Source of the DNA: JABJOR01 sp965603075
Lineage (GTDB): Bacteria > Pseudomonadota > Alphaproteobacteria > Rhodospirillales > Casp-alpha2
Assembly (NCBI GenBank): GCA_965603075.1
Contig: CBFDBO010000001.1
Location: 186,001 to 250,000 of the forward strand
Direction: 5' to 3'
DNA length: 64,000 bases
Positions 16,093-24,813 of the stretch are shown piece after piece. How positions within the stretch are numbered: the first letter of the stretch is position 1; every line of letters starts with the position of its first letter. Under the pieces are notes generated by a model. That model saw only the letters and a list, made by a program, of their open reading frames with translations. It was not told the origin of the DNA and made no database searches. The position numbers were made by a program, and so were the translations under genes.

Positions 16093-17376
16093 ATGGTTGT
16101 GACATTAATAATTGTTTTCGTTTTGCTGTTTCTCTCGGCTTTTTTTTCAAGCTCCGAAACAGCCCTGACGGCTGCCTCGCGCCCGGTTATGCATCAGTTA
16201 GAGCAAAACGGTGATAAACGTGCGCCCGTGGTTAATAAATTATACGAAAACAAAGAAAACCTTATCGGCACAATATTATTGGGAAATAATCTGGTAAACA
16301 TTCTGGCTTCTGCATTAACAACCAGTATCATGATTAGCCTCTACGGTGAAACTGGGGTTGTATACGCAACCATCGCCATGACGCTGCTTGTGCTTATTTT
16401 CGCTGAAATTTTACCAAAGACATACGCCTTTCAGAATGCGGATAGGATGGCACTTGCCATAGCCCCAACGATACAGTTTCTGGTCATCGCCCTATACCCG
16501 TTTACAAAAACCATCAACATTTTGATTAATTTCATTCTGTCATTATGTGGCGTTAGTTATGATTCAGCCAGCGCCCTTGGTAAGGGAGATGAAGAAATTC
16601 GGGGGGCTATTGAATTACATGACCGCAAAGATAGTGATGTTAAATTAGAACGCGACATGTTACGCAGCGTTCTTGACCTTGCCGAGGTTCAAGTTGGCGA
16701 AGTCATGGTGCACCGTAAGAACGTTATGTCCATTGATGCGGATTTACCAAGAGAAGATATCATAAAAAAGGTCTTAGATAGCCCATATACACGTGTTCCT
16801 TTGTGGCAAAATAATCAAGATAATATTGTTGGCGTGCTTCACGCAAAAGCCCTACTTCGCGCACTTTTTGATACGCCTGAACAAACCCAAAATGCAGATG
16901 GATTTATAGAGATTGCTGCTAAACCATGGTTTGTGCCGGAAACAACAACACTCGATGATCAAATGAGTATCTTTCGAAAACGTCATGAGCATATCGCCAT
17001 GGTAGTTGACGAATATGGCGCCTTAATGGGTTTAGTAACCTTGGAAGATATTCTTGAAGAAATCGTCGGGGATATTGCCGACGAACATGATATCTCCACA
17101 CCAGGTATTCATATAAGTTCCGATGGCAGTCACGTGGTGGATGGCACAGTTAGCATTCGTGATCTTAACCGGGAATGTGAATGGAATTTACCAGATGAAG
17201 AAGCTTCAACAATTGCAGGGCTGATTTTACATGCATCTCGACGCATCCCTGAAATCGGGCAAGCTTATATTTTCTATGGATTCCGTTTTGAGATTTTACA
17301 GCGCAAACGCCATCAGATCGTATCCATAAAAATCACCCCAACACAGGACATGGCAGATTATAATAAATCGGCTTAA
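16093..17376 (+). CDS. CNNM/HlyC-CorC family membrane protein (DUF21-CBS-CorC)
   Basis: A 427-residue protein of the CNNM/CorC (UPF0053) family thought to export or balance Mg2+ or Co2+. The N-terminal DUF21 membrane domain (about 1-190) has three to four helices and begins with FFSSSETALTAASR. A CBS pair follows (about 200-325; note VDEYGALMGLVTLEDILEEIVGDI), then the CorC_HlyC C-terminal domain (about 345-420). Start is ATG right after the aroB stop, so it is probably cotranscribed with aroK and aroB. The older name hemolysin is misleading. Confidence 0.92.
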   Translation: MVVTLIIVFVLLFLSAFFSSSETALTAASRPVMHQLEQNGDKRAPVVNKLYENKENLIGTILLGNNLVNILASALTTSIMISLYGETGVVYATIAMTLLVLIFAEILPKTYAFQNADRMALAIAPTIQFLVIALYPFTKTINILINFILSLCGVSYDSASALGKGDEEIRGAIELHDRKDSDVKLERDMLRSVLDLAEVQVGEVMVHRKNVMSIDADLPREDIIKKVLDSPYTRVPLWQNNQDNIVGVLHAKALLRALFDTPEQTQNADGFIEIAAKPWFVPETTTLDDQMSIFRKRHEHIAMVVDEYGALMGLVTLEDILEEIVGDIADEHDISTPGIHISSDGSHVVDGTVSIRDLNRECEWNLPDEEASTIAGLILHASRRIPEIGQAYIFYGFRFEILQRKRHQIVSIKITPTQDMADYNKSA

Positions 17377-17500
17377 CTGTGAGAATCTTCATTTATTTGC
17401 AAATGGCATTATTATATTTAATATTATTAGGGTAGTATAAATTTCGACACTTTAGTTGTTACTTAATCCAGTTCACCAACAAGACCGAAGGACAAACACC

Positions 17501-17947
17501 ATGCATAGAAAAATTGTCCCAGATGTTGTTAAAGAATCAGCCATTTGTGATTTAAATGCAGACGCCACCGCACGCCAAGCAGCGGAAGCCATGACCACCG
17601 CCAATGTTTCAGCCGTTGTTATCGTTGATAATGATAAAAGTATAATTGGCATTTTAACGGAACGCGACTTAACGCGGTTTGTTGTTGCCCTTGGGAAAGA
17701 TAGCAATAAGATCATCGTTGGCGATATTATGACAAAAAATCCCGATACATTATCGCCCGACGATTCGGCAAAAGATGCTTTGGAACTCATGAATTCTCGC
17801 GGATATCGACATTTACCTGTTGTTGTCGAAGGAAAATGTAATGCAATGGTTTCCATTCGAGACCTCTACAGCACCGTAAAAGAATCCTTGGAAGAAGATA
17901 TCAAAGAAACGGAAGCTTTCATTTTTGGTGACCGCTACGGCGCTTAA
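17501..17947 (+). CDS. CBS-domain-pair protein
   Basis: A 148-residue soluble protein made almost wholly of two CBS domains (about residues 8-62 and 75-130), an adenine-nucleotide-sensing module. The first ends ILTERDLTRFV and the second MVSIRDLYSTV, the classic CBS endings. A short acidic C-terminus follows. I chose ATG 17501 with GAAGGA eight bases upstream over an in-frame TTG 15 codons earlier. Such stand-alone proteins may regulate transporters or enzymes by ligand binding; the target here is unknown. Confidence 0.85.
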   Translation: MHRKIVPDVVKESAICDLNADATARQAAEAMTTANVSAVVIVDNDKSIIGILTERDLTRFVVALGKDSNKIIVGDIMTKNPDTLSPDDSAKDALELMNSRGYRHLPVVVEGKCNAMVSIRDLYSTVKESLEEDIKETEAFIFGDRYGA

Positions 17948-18061
17948 AATCGTTTCCGACAAAACAGAAAGTTATATGTTTTAACCAATTTATGGTTATT
18001 AGTTTTATTATTTTCTTGATATTAAGGCCTCTCTATTCATTCCTCATTGGACTATTCCCCC

Positions 18062-18634
18062 ATGCCTTTATCAAAACCATCCCCTCGCCAGCATAATCAC
18101 ACTCGCCATATTGAATGCAAAGGTTTCCTCCGTGAAGACGGGTTATGGGATATCGAGGGTCGCATTACCGATACAAAAACCTATTCATTCTCAAACCATG
18201 ACCGTGAAGGCATTCATGCAGGAGAGAATATTCATGATATGAGCGTCCGAATAACTCTTGATAAGGAGTTTGTGATTATTGATGCAGAAGCATCTATCGA
18301 TTCAAGCCCCTTTTCCATATGCCCTGGAATTGCGCATACCTATAAGTCTCTCATTGGTCTGGACATAAAGCCGGGGTGGCGTAAGGATGTTATCGTAAGG
18401 TTCGGTCGTGAAAAGGGATGTACTCATATCAATGAGTTATTGTTGGGGGTGATGGCAACAACAGCTTATCAAACCCTCAGCGGCAGCACGGTCAAATCAA
18501 GTGACACACAAAAATCGCTGAATGCATCACGTCTGGTCAATACGTGTCATGCTCTGTCATCAAACAGTTCTGTCGTGCAAAGACAGTGGCCAGATGAATA
18601 CACCGGCACACCCATAGAATCTGGCGAAATATAA
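18062..18634 (+). CDS. DUF2889 domain protein
   Basis: A 190-residue protein that matches the DUF2889 family in layout: an early block RHIECKGFLREDGLWDIEGRITDTKTY, a middle VRITLDKEFVIIDAEASIDSSPFSICPGI and a late GCTHINELLLGVMATTAYQTL. Function of the family is unknown. The ATG at 18062 was preferred to a TTG five codons earlier; neither has a strong ribosome site. It is convergent with the ribbon-helix-helix gene, with only seven bases between. Confidence 0.85.
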   Translation: MPLSKPSPRQHNHTRHIECKGFLREDGLWDIEGRITDTKTYSFSNHDREGIHAGENIHDMSVRITLDKEFVIIDAEASIDSSPFSICPGIAHTYKSLIGLDIKPGWRKDVIVRFGREKGCTHINELLLGVMATTAYQTLSGSTVKSSDTQKSLNASRLVNTCHALSSNSSVVQRQWPDEYTGTPIESGEI

Positions 18635-18641
18635 AACCGGG

Positions 18642-18947
18642 TTAGGCGTCTTGAAGTTGCTTTTGAATTCTTGAACTTGCTGTTTCTAAAACAGAATTCA
18701 TAGAACCACTTTTCAAATCACCTTGTGCATTAGCCACAGTATGGAAATACGTGATGATGAATGCACGAACAAAAGCTGTTCGGCTTGAACCATGGCGAAT
18801 ACGTTCAATTAGTGTGCAGAGTTCATTAACAGTTTTACCTTCAATCTCGCATATTTGATCTAATGCTGACCAAGTGGCTCCTTCAAGACGAATGCTTGTG
18901 CGGTGCCCAGCAACCGTAACGTTTCTACTAACTAGAATTCCTGACAT
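18642..18947 (-). CDS. Ribbon-helix-helix domain protein
   Basis: A 101-residue protein of the RHH_4 type. The N-terminal beta-ribbon and two helices are seen in NVTVAGHRTSIRLEGATWSALDQICEIEGKTVNELCTLIE (residues 9-48), followed by a helical part and a Ser/Gln-rich tail. Such proteins are presumed DNA-binding repressors, though many have no known target. It is preceded by AAGGACC in a 100-base AT-rich spacer toward bolA. Confidence 0.85.
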   Translation of the reverse strand: MSGILVSRNVTVAGHRTSIRLEGATWSALDQICEIEGKTVNELCTLIERIRHGSSRTAFVRAFIITYFHTVANAQGDLKSGSMNSVLETASSRIQKQLQDA

Positions 18948-19050
18948 TTGATGTGGTCCTTAAATTAATAACTTCTAATATAGATAACTTTATCTTTTAA
19001 AAACATAGATTACAATAATAAAACTATAGTCACTATTACATATAACTGTA

Positions 19051-19323
19051 TTACATGGAAGGGGTTTTTGTCTTCATTGATAAAGAATGTAAGCCGTCCG
19101 CAAAAACGTCCTCTAATAATGTGTACACCATACGTTGGCATTCGACCTTATTTTTACCTTCAAATTGAGCGGATTCAACGTTAACTTTAAAATGTGATTG
19201 TTGGGCATCTCCTGCTCCAGCATGCCCTGCGTGACGAGATGAGTCGTCTATGACCTCAAGCATTGTTGGTGACAACCCATTGGTGAGGGCTACCTTTATC
19301 ATTTCTTCTCTATCTGCTGACAT
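19051..19323 (-). CDS. bolA: BolA family protein
   Basis: A 90-residue BolA/IbaG-type protein. It shows the class II KH-like core, SHFKVNVESAQFEGKNKVECQRMVYTLLEDVFADGLHSLSMKTKTP, including the conserved His in GLHSLSMKTK used with monothiol glutaredoxins to bind a [2Fe-2S] cluster. The insert HAGHAGAGDAQQ before the core is typical of alphaproteobacterial BolA1. The bolA-dnaJ-cobS-cobT order around it is conserved in alphaproteobacteria. Confidence 0.93.
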   Translation of the reverse strand: MSADREEMIKVALTNGLSPTMLEVIDDSSRHAGHAGAGDAQQSHFKVNVESAQFEGKNKVECQRMVYTLLEDVFADGLHSLSMKTKTPSM

Positions 19324-19418
19324 TTTGTATCCAGTTTTGACGTTATAGGGTTGATATATTCCTCTTTCTACCCCTTATAATATTTATACCCAAACCTTTA
19401 AATAATTAAATAGTAACC

Positions 19419-19997
19419 ATGACATCAAAAACAAGATCATCAAATTCAAAATACAACAATCCGCAAAATCCGGTTGGTGAAGAACGCCTTTGTGAATGGT
19501 CGGAATGTGATGAAAGGGGGGAGTATAAAGCTCCCCGTTCTCGCGAAAATCTAAAAACCTACCAGTGGTTTTGCCTTGAACACATTCGGTTATTTAACAA
19601 ATCATGGAATTATTATGAGGGTATGGATGATAACGAGGTCGAAATAGATAAACGATATGATACCGTTTGGCAGCGCCCTTCATGGAAATTGGGCATGAAC
19701 GCAGCCTACCTTACCCCCGATCATACGTTAGATCCCTTTGAGGTTTTGGGGGATTTGGGACCAGCTGGCTCAAAGAAAGCACCAACGGCTCGCCCGCCAA
19801 TCTCAAAAGAAGAAGAGAAAGCCTATAAAACCCTTGGCGTTACGTACCCTGCCACGATTGAAGATTTAAAATCTAAATATAAAGAATTGGTCAAAGAGCA
19901 CCATCCGGATGCAAATAAAGGCTCAAAATCGTCAGAAGAGAAGATAAAAAAAATTAACCAAGCCTATCATACCCTTCAGGATGCTATGAAAACCTAA
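19419..19997 (+). CDS. J-domain (DnaJ-like) protein with N-terminal Cys/His cluster
   Basis: A 192-residue protein with a C-terminal J domain (about 134-190) whose HPD signature is at residues 162-164, so it should stimulate an Hsp70 partner. The N-terminal half is not DnaJ-like. It has Cys25, Cys30, Cys52 and His55 spaced CX4C...CX2H, which may bind a metal, around a conserved CEWSECDERGEYKAPRSR. Glycine-rich and zinc-repeat domains of true DnaJ are absent. It sits between bolA and cobS as in other alphaproteobacteria; its client is unknown. Confidence 0.88.
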   Translation: MTSKTRSSNSKYNNPQNPVGEERLCEWSECDERGEYKAPRSRENLKTYQWFCLEHIRLFNKSWNYYEGMDDNEVEIDKRYDTVWQRPSWKLGMNAAYLTPDHTLDPFEVLGDLGPAGSKKAPTARPPISKEEEKAYKTLGVTYPATIEDLKSKYKELVKEHHPDANKGSKSSEEKIKKINQAYHTLQDAMKT

Positions 19998-20113
19998 GAA
20001 CCTGAGAACTTAAATTTCTTAATTCTCAAGCAGGGCCTTGACCTTAAGGCGATTTGGTCTTACCCAATATCGTACATATATTAAAAACATTAATTACATC
20101 TGGATTTCCGTAA

Positions 20114-21118
20114 ATGACGGCTCAAATGAACTCTACCGCTGACAAAGCGTTTCCCTTGAATGCGCCTGACATTAAGGTTTCTGTAAAAGAGACTTTTGGG
20201 CTCGATAGCAAGATGAAAGTTCCTGCATTCAGCATCACCGACGAACATGTTCCGACGATTGATCCGACATATCAATTTGATCATGATACGACCATGGCTA
20301 TTCTCGCTGGATTTGCCCATAACCGCCGCGTGATGGTCCAAGGCTACCATGGTACTGGGAAATCCACCCACATTGAACAAGTTGCTGCCCGTCTGAATTG
20401 GCCTTGTATCCGGGTTAACCTCGATAGCCATATCAGCCGTATCGATTTAATTGGTAAAGATGCCATTGTTGTACGGGAAGGCAAACAGGTCACTGAATTC
20501 CGCGAAGGTATTCTACCGTGGGCGCTTCAAAACCCCGTCGCCTTGGTATTTGATGAATATGACGCGGGTCGTCCGGATGTGATGTTTGTTATCCAACGGA
20601 TTTTAGAAGTGGATGGTAAACTTACCCTCCTCGATCAAAATCGCGTTATGCAGCCTAACGATAGTTTCCGTTTATTCTCAACAACCAATACTGTTGGCTT
20701 GGGTGATACGACGGGTCTTTACCATGGAACGCAACAAATCAACCAAGGCCAAATGGATCGTTGGAACATTGTCACCACGTTGAATTACTTAGAACAACAA
20801 GCCGAAGAAAATATTGTTCTCGCGAAAATTCCTGATTTTGATAATGATGAAGGACGCAAAGACATTCATAGCATGGTTGAATTGGCAAACTTGACGCGCT
20901 CTGGATTTATGGCAGGTGACATTTCGACGGTTATGTCTCCGAGAACCGTTATCACGTGGGCTGAAAACTCAAATATCTTCAATGATCGTGGTTTTGCTTT
21001 CAGAGTAACATTCCTCAACAAATGTGATGAGCATGAACGTCCTTTAATTGCAGAATATTATCAACGATGTTTCGATGAAGAATTGCCTGAGTCTATCGGT
21101 AACATTGCAATCAGCTAA
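20114..21118 (+). CDS. cobS: Cobaltochelatase AAA+ subunit CobS
   Basis: A 334-residue AAA+ ATPase subunit of the aerobic (late cobalt insertion) cobaltochelatase CobNST, which puts Co2+ into hydrogenobyrinate a,c-diamide in B12 synthesis. Walker A GYHGTGKST is at residues 77-85, Walker B LVFDEYD at 144-150, and the sensor region FRLFSTTNTVGLGDTTGLYHGTQQINQGQMDRW is intact. It has normal length. cobT follows 28 bases later; cobN is not in the window. Confidence 0.97.
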   Translation: MTAQMNSTADKAFPLNAPDIKVSVKETFGLDSKMKVPAFSITDEHVPTIDPTYQFDHDTTMAILAGFAHNRRVMVQGYHGTGKSTHIEQVAARLNWPCIRVNLDSHISRIDLIGKDAIVVREGKQVTEFREGILPWALQNPVALVFDEYDAGRPDVMFVIQRILEVDGKLTLLDQNRVMQPNDSFRLFSTTNTVGLGDTTGLYHGTQQINQGQMDRWNIVTTLNYLEQQAEENIVLAKIPDFDNDEGRKDIHSMVELANLTRSGFMAGDISTVMSPRTVITWAENSNIFNDRGFAFRVTFLNKCDEHERPLIAEYYQRCFDEELPESIGNIAIS

Positions 21119-21146
21119 AGCTTCTATGCAAGTGGAGTAAACACCA

Positions 21147-22997
21147 GTGAGCGGAAGCGACACCCCTTCTGAATTAGTCAAACGAGCGACCTCTGCTGCC
21201 CTAAAGGCATTGGCAGATGATGCTGGATTAGAGGTGGCATTCTCCCAAGGGGCCTCAGGTGTTTCCGGTAGCACCGCTCATTTGCAAACACCGCCGCATG
21301 TTATAACGGCTGAGGTCGTATCAAAACTACGAGGCTCAGCCGATGCATTGGCTATGCGTGTCCATTATCATGATGAAAAAACCCATCGCAAACACACACC
21401 CGTAAATCCCGATACAAAACTGATCTTTGATTCCATTGAACAGGCTCGGTGTGAGTGTCTTGGTGCAAATCGCATGCAAGGTGTGTCTGCAAATTTACAG
21501 AATATGAACATCGAACGCAGCAACGATAAAAACTACCCTGCCCTTGCGGATCGCAACGAAGACCAGCTTCCTGATATTATGGGCATGCTGGTACGTGAAC
21601 GTTTGGGTGGACTTGAGCGCCCTAAAAGTTCGAGCCACCTATTTAATCTGTGGGATGAGTGGCTCGACCCGAATGTTCTTCAACAAATTGATAAATTAAA
21701 TGATTGTATCCGCGATCAGTCGAAATTTGCTGATGCGGTCATCGAAATGCTGCAAGACCTTGATATTATGGATGCCGATCAAAGCAGCAACAACGAGCGT
21801 AATGAAGAAGAAGATGGCGATGAAGACCCAGAAGGTGGTGAAGAAAGCGGTGGGGAAGCGGGTGATGCTGATTCTGAGGGCATGTCTGCCATGGACACCT
21901 CTCAGGGTGAATTTGATGAAGACACCCAGGGTATGTCGGAAATGGGCGAGGATGATAGCACAGCGGGTGAAGGTGAAGATCAACCTTCTGGTCCGAGCCA
22001 ATGGCCAAGTAACGATCCCAACACACCCAACGCAGAAGACATCTATCGCCCTTATACCAGCGAATTTGATGAAATCATCAGCGCCAGTGATTTATGCGAT
22101 CCGGAAGAATTAACACGTTTACGCAATCAATTAGATCAACAGCTATCCCATCTTCAAGGTATGATCGCCAAGTTAGCCAACCGATTGCAACGCAGCTTGA
22201 TGGCGAAACAACAACGTTCATGGCATTTCGATCTAGAAGAAGGCATCCTTGACGCGGCCCGTTTGTCTCGTGTTGTAACGGACCCCCTTTATCCGTTGTC
22301 CTTCAAACAAGAATCAGACATGAATTTCCGCGATACGGTTGTTACCTTGCTGATTGATAATTCAGGATCAATGCGGGGACGCCCCATTACGGTGGCCGCC
22401 ATGAGCGCCGATATTCTCGCTCGCACGTTAGAGCGGTGTGGCGTTAAAGTTGAAGTCCTTGGCTTTACGACACGGTCTTGGAAAGGTGGCTCATCCAGAG
22501 AACGATGGGTTTCTGAAAATAAACCAAAAAACCCCGGCCGTTTGAATGATCTACGCCATATCGTCTACAAATCAGCAGACATGCCGTGGCGGCGCGCTAG
22601 AGAGAACTTAGGGCTCATGCTTCGTGAAGGGCTGCTTAAAGAAAACATCGATGGCGAGGCGCTTCTATGGGCGCACAATCGTCTATTGGGCCGTCCTGAA
22701 CAACGTCGTATCCTGATGGTTATATCTGATGGCGCTCCGGTGGATGATGCAACGCTATCGACCAATCCAGGGAATTATCTGGAAAAGCATTTGCGCGATA
22801 CAATCGAATGGATCGAAACCCGCTCTCCTATCGAATTAACCGCTATCGGCATCGGACATGACGTAACTCGGTATTATAAACGTGCTGTTACATTAATTGA
22901 TGCAGAGGAATTGGGCGGCACTATGATGCAAAATCTCATGGAGCTTTTTGATGATGATTCCGATAAGCCGCGCGGGCGTAAAACCGGCACGCGCTGA
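21147..22997 (+). CDS. cobT: Cobaltochelatase subunit CobT
   Basis: A 616-residue CobT, partner of CobS in aerobic cobalt insertion. An N-terminal domain (1-210) is followed by a long acidic linker (about 212-285, rich in Glu, Asp and Gly) and a C-terminal von Willebrand type A domain. Its MIDAS motif DNSGS is in TLLIDNSGSMRGRPITVAAMSAD near residues 400-412. The start is GTG, with AGTGGAG upstream. It forms an operon with cobS and probably the NHL gene. Confidence 0.96.
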   Translation: MSGSDTPSELVKRATSAALKALADDAGLEVAFSQGASGVSGSTAHLQTPPHVITAEVVSKLRGSADALAMRVHYHDEKTHRKHTPVNPDTKLIFDSIEQARCECLGANRMQGVSANLQNMNIERSNDKNYPALADRNEDQLPDIMGMLVRERLGGLERPKSSSHLFNLWDEWLDPNVLQQIDKLNDCIRDQSKFADAVIEMLQDLDIMDADQSSNNERNEEEDGDEDPEGGEESGGEAGDADSEGMSAMDTSQGEFDEDTQGMSEMGEDDSTAGEGEDQPSGPSQWPSNDPNTPNAEDIYRPYTSEFDEIISASDLCDPEELTRLRNQLDQQLSHLQGMIAKLANRLQRSLMAKQQRSWHFDLEEGILDAARLSRVVTDPLYPLSFKQESDMNFRDTVVTLLIDNSGSMRGRPITVAAMSADILARTLERCGVKVEVLGFTTRSWKGGSSRERWVSENKPKNPGRLNDLRHIVYKSADMPWRRARENLGLMLREGLLKENIDGEALLWAHNRLLGRPEQRRILMVISDGAPVDDATLSTNPGNYLEKHLRDTIEWIETRSPIELTAIGIGHDVTRYYKRAVTLIDAEELGGTMMQNLMELFDDDSDKPRGRKTGTR

Positions 22998-23026
22998 TAA
23001 TCAACCAATACTTGGGAAATAATTAG

Positions 23027-23929
23027 GTGAATTCAATTAAATCCATATTCCAACTTGTTTTTGTGACAGGTGTTATGGCAACCGTCCTCCAAACACCATT
23101 ACATGCAGAAAACTGGTCACAGCCCGTACCGCTTACGATGTCGGATACAGTATTTAATGCCCCCCATGATCTTACCATTACCCAAGATGGTCTCTATTTA
23201 TTGGTGGCCGATAAAGGTAATAACGTTGTTCAAGTCCTCACCCCCGGTGATTTACGTATTATCGGCGAGATCGGGACGGGTGTTTTTAATCAACCCCATG
23301 ATATAGCCGCTGATAATCAAAATAAGATTTATGTAGCCGATACGGCAAATGGCCGCATCTCTGTATTCCAATTCAATGGTGTGTCAAAATATATTGGCGT
23401 TCAAATCGAGCACTTAACGGATTGGGATGAAGGTATTATTTGGCCAGAGGGAATTGCGATAACAACAAACAAGCGTGCCTACGTGGCTGATGTTAAAGCC
23501 AATGCCTTGCTTGTTCTGGATGATGGCAAGGTCACGCATACCATCCGTGAAGCCGGAGGCACACAATTTTCCCGCCCCCATGACGTTGAAGTCGATTCCG
23601 AAGGTAATATCTATCTGAGTGATCCCGGCAATGACAGAATCGTCATCTTCAATTCTAATCTGGAATTTATAAAAGAACTGAATTCGTCTGATTATGGATT
23701 TGATGAACCAAAATATATTTCAATCGATGAAGATAATATGCTGTTTATAACCGACCAACATAACGACCGAATTGTAATGCTTGCTGATGATTTACATTCT
23801 GTCGGTGATATCGATGAAGGCATTGTTGAAATCGCCGGGCCAGAAGGTATCGCCGTTGCGGGTCGTTATATTTGGATTTCAGATACAGGTAATAACCGAA
23901 TTATACTTTTACGTCGAAATCGACAGTAA
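23027..23929 (+). CDS. Exported NHL-repeat (beta-propeller) protein
   Basis: A 300-residue protein with a signal peptide (cleavage after LHA near residue 27) and five to six NHL repeats forming a beta-propeller. Repeats show the pattern PHDxxx-GxxYVADxxNxRI, for example FNQPHDIAADNQNKIYVADTANGRISVF and FSRPHDVEVDSEGNIYLSDPGNDRIVIF. GTG start after TAGG. Such propellers bind ligands or proteins in the periplasm; no catalytic residues of the PAM-lyase type could be assigned. It is 29 bases downstream of cobT. Confidence 0.85.
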   Translation: MNSIKSIFQLVFVTGVMATVLQTPLHAENWSQPVPLTMSDTVFNAPHDLTITQDGLYLLVADKGNNVVQVLTPGDLRIIGEIGTGVFNQPHDIAADNQNKIYVADTANGRISVFQFNGVSKYIGVQIEHLTDWDEGIIWPEGIAITTNKRAYVADVKANALLVLDDGKVTHTIREAGGTQFSRPHDVEVDSEGNIYLSDPGNDRIVIFNSNLEFIKELNSSDYGFDEPKYISIDEDNMLFITDQHNDRIVMLADDLHSVGDIDEGIVEIAGPEGIAVAGRYIWISDTGNNRIILLRRNRQ

Positions 23930-23947
23930 TAATAAGTAAAAAATTCC

Positions 23948-24048
23948 TTCCGAAATGAAGAAAGGCCCGCCGAAGCGAGCCCGTAAATAAGAAAGGCCCG
24001 CCGAAGCGAGCCTAAGCCAAAATTGAGAAAGGCCCGCCGAAGCGAGCC
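23948..24048 (-). terminator. rpmB: Three tandem UUCG-tetraloop intrinsic terminators downstream of rpmB
   Basis: A 22-base element occurs three times (23960-23981, 23991-24012, 24027-24048), identical in each copy. Read on the minus strand it is GGCTCGC-TTCG-GCGGGCC followed by TTTC and further T-rich sequence: a 7-bp stem with one G-U pair, closed by the extra-stable cUUCGg loop. The array starts 27 bases beyond the rpmB stop and separates it from the convergent NHL gene. Confidence 0.9.
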
Positions 24049-24074
24049 TAAAAACATCTCAATCGTAATTCGAA

Positions 24075-24365
24075 TTATGCAGCGACAGAAGCAGCTTTCT
24101 TTACGCGTTTCTTCAAACGTAGCATATCTGCGGATAAATCCACATCACGGGTGTCGAGCAAGAAAGCATCCAAACCACCTTTATGCTCAACAGTGCGAAG
24201 AGCGCTGGTGCATAATTTAAGACGAACAGATTCACTTAAGGAATCACTCATCAACGTTGTTACCTGTAGATTAGGAAGGTAACGACGACGTGTTTTGTTA
24301 TGAGCGTGGCTCACATTGTTTCCGGTTAAAACGCCTTTACCGGTAAGTTCGCAACGTCTAGCCAT
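24075..24365 (-). CDS. rpmB: 50S ribosomal protein L28
   Basis: A 96-residue L28, a small basic protein of the large ribosomal subunit. The start ATG at 24365 gives the classic MARRCELTGKGVLTGNNVSHAHNKTRRRYLPNL; the longer frame upstream is not needed. The C-terminal extension (LRLKKRVKKAASVAA) matches the longer alphaproteobacterial form. GATAAGGATAC precedes the start. It is transcribed alone. Confidence 0.97.
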   Translation of the reverse strand: MARRCELTGKGVLTGNNVSHAHNKTRRRYLPNLQVTTLMSDSLSESVRLKLCTSALRTVEHKGGLDAFLLDTRDVDLSADMLRLKKRVKKAASVAA

Positions 24366-24813
24366 TTTCTGTATCCTTATCAGGCTGAATAGTGTCGACA
24401 AAATCCAGCGGAATTCTATATATAAAAACGAATCATAAACGCAATTAAACGAAACGCTGTATGAGAGGCGTTTCTTAAGGGAATGCCTGCCATTCGTCAA
24501 GGCATTTCCTGACTTTTTTTAAACTACCCAATTGCGGTTTATTTAGGCAAAATGCGACTTTCTGAACGTTACATACGCTTCAATGTGACTTTATGTGACT
24601 TTAACCGAAAAATTCGAATTTTATAGTTTTTAATTGTTGCATTCATTAAGCAACATTTGTACTCAACGGTCAGAAACAAACTGCAGTCGAGTTTAAATTT
24701 TAATAATAAATTCTGGTGCTAGGCAAAAGTGAACTCATAACATTCTCCTTAGAGAATAACAGTATTAGCCGTGATTTTTAACTATATTATCAACAACTCA
24801 CACAGGCCTTACA
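24366..24813. other. 448-base spacer between divergent rpmB and the phosphate transporter gene
   Basis: I see no gene here. It holds a likely rpmB promoter (24415-24444), a 10-base tandem repeat ATGTGACTTT at 24583-24602 with a 9/10 match 31 bases before it (24552-24561), an inverted repeat TGTTGC...GCAACA (24635-24655), and ATTCTC-CTTA-GAGAAT (24742-24757), 57 bases before the transporter ATG. The repeats are candidate regulator sites, as phosphate transporter genes are often controlled, but they do not match the PhoB box well. Confidence 0.5.
24415..24444 (-). promoter_or_regulatory. rpmB: Candidate sigma-70 promoter of rpmB
   Basis: On the minus strand TTGCGT (24444-24439) is followed by TATATA after 16 bases or TATAGA after 18 bases, about 50 bases upstream of the rpmB start. 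Pattern-based only. Confidence 0.4.
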
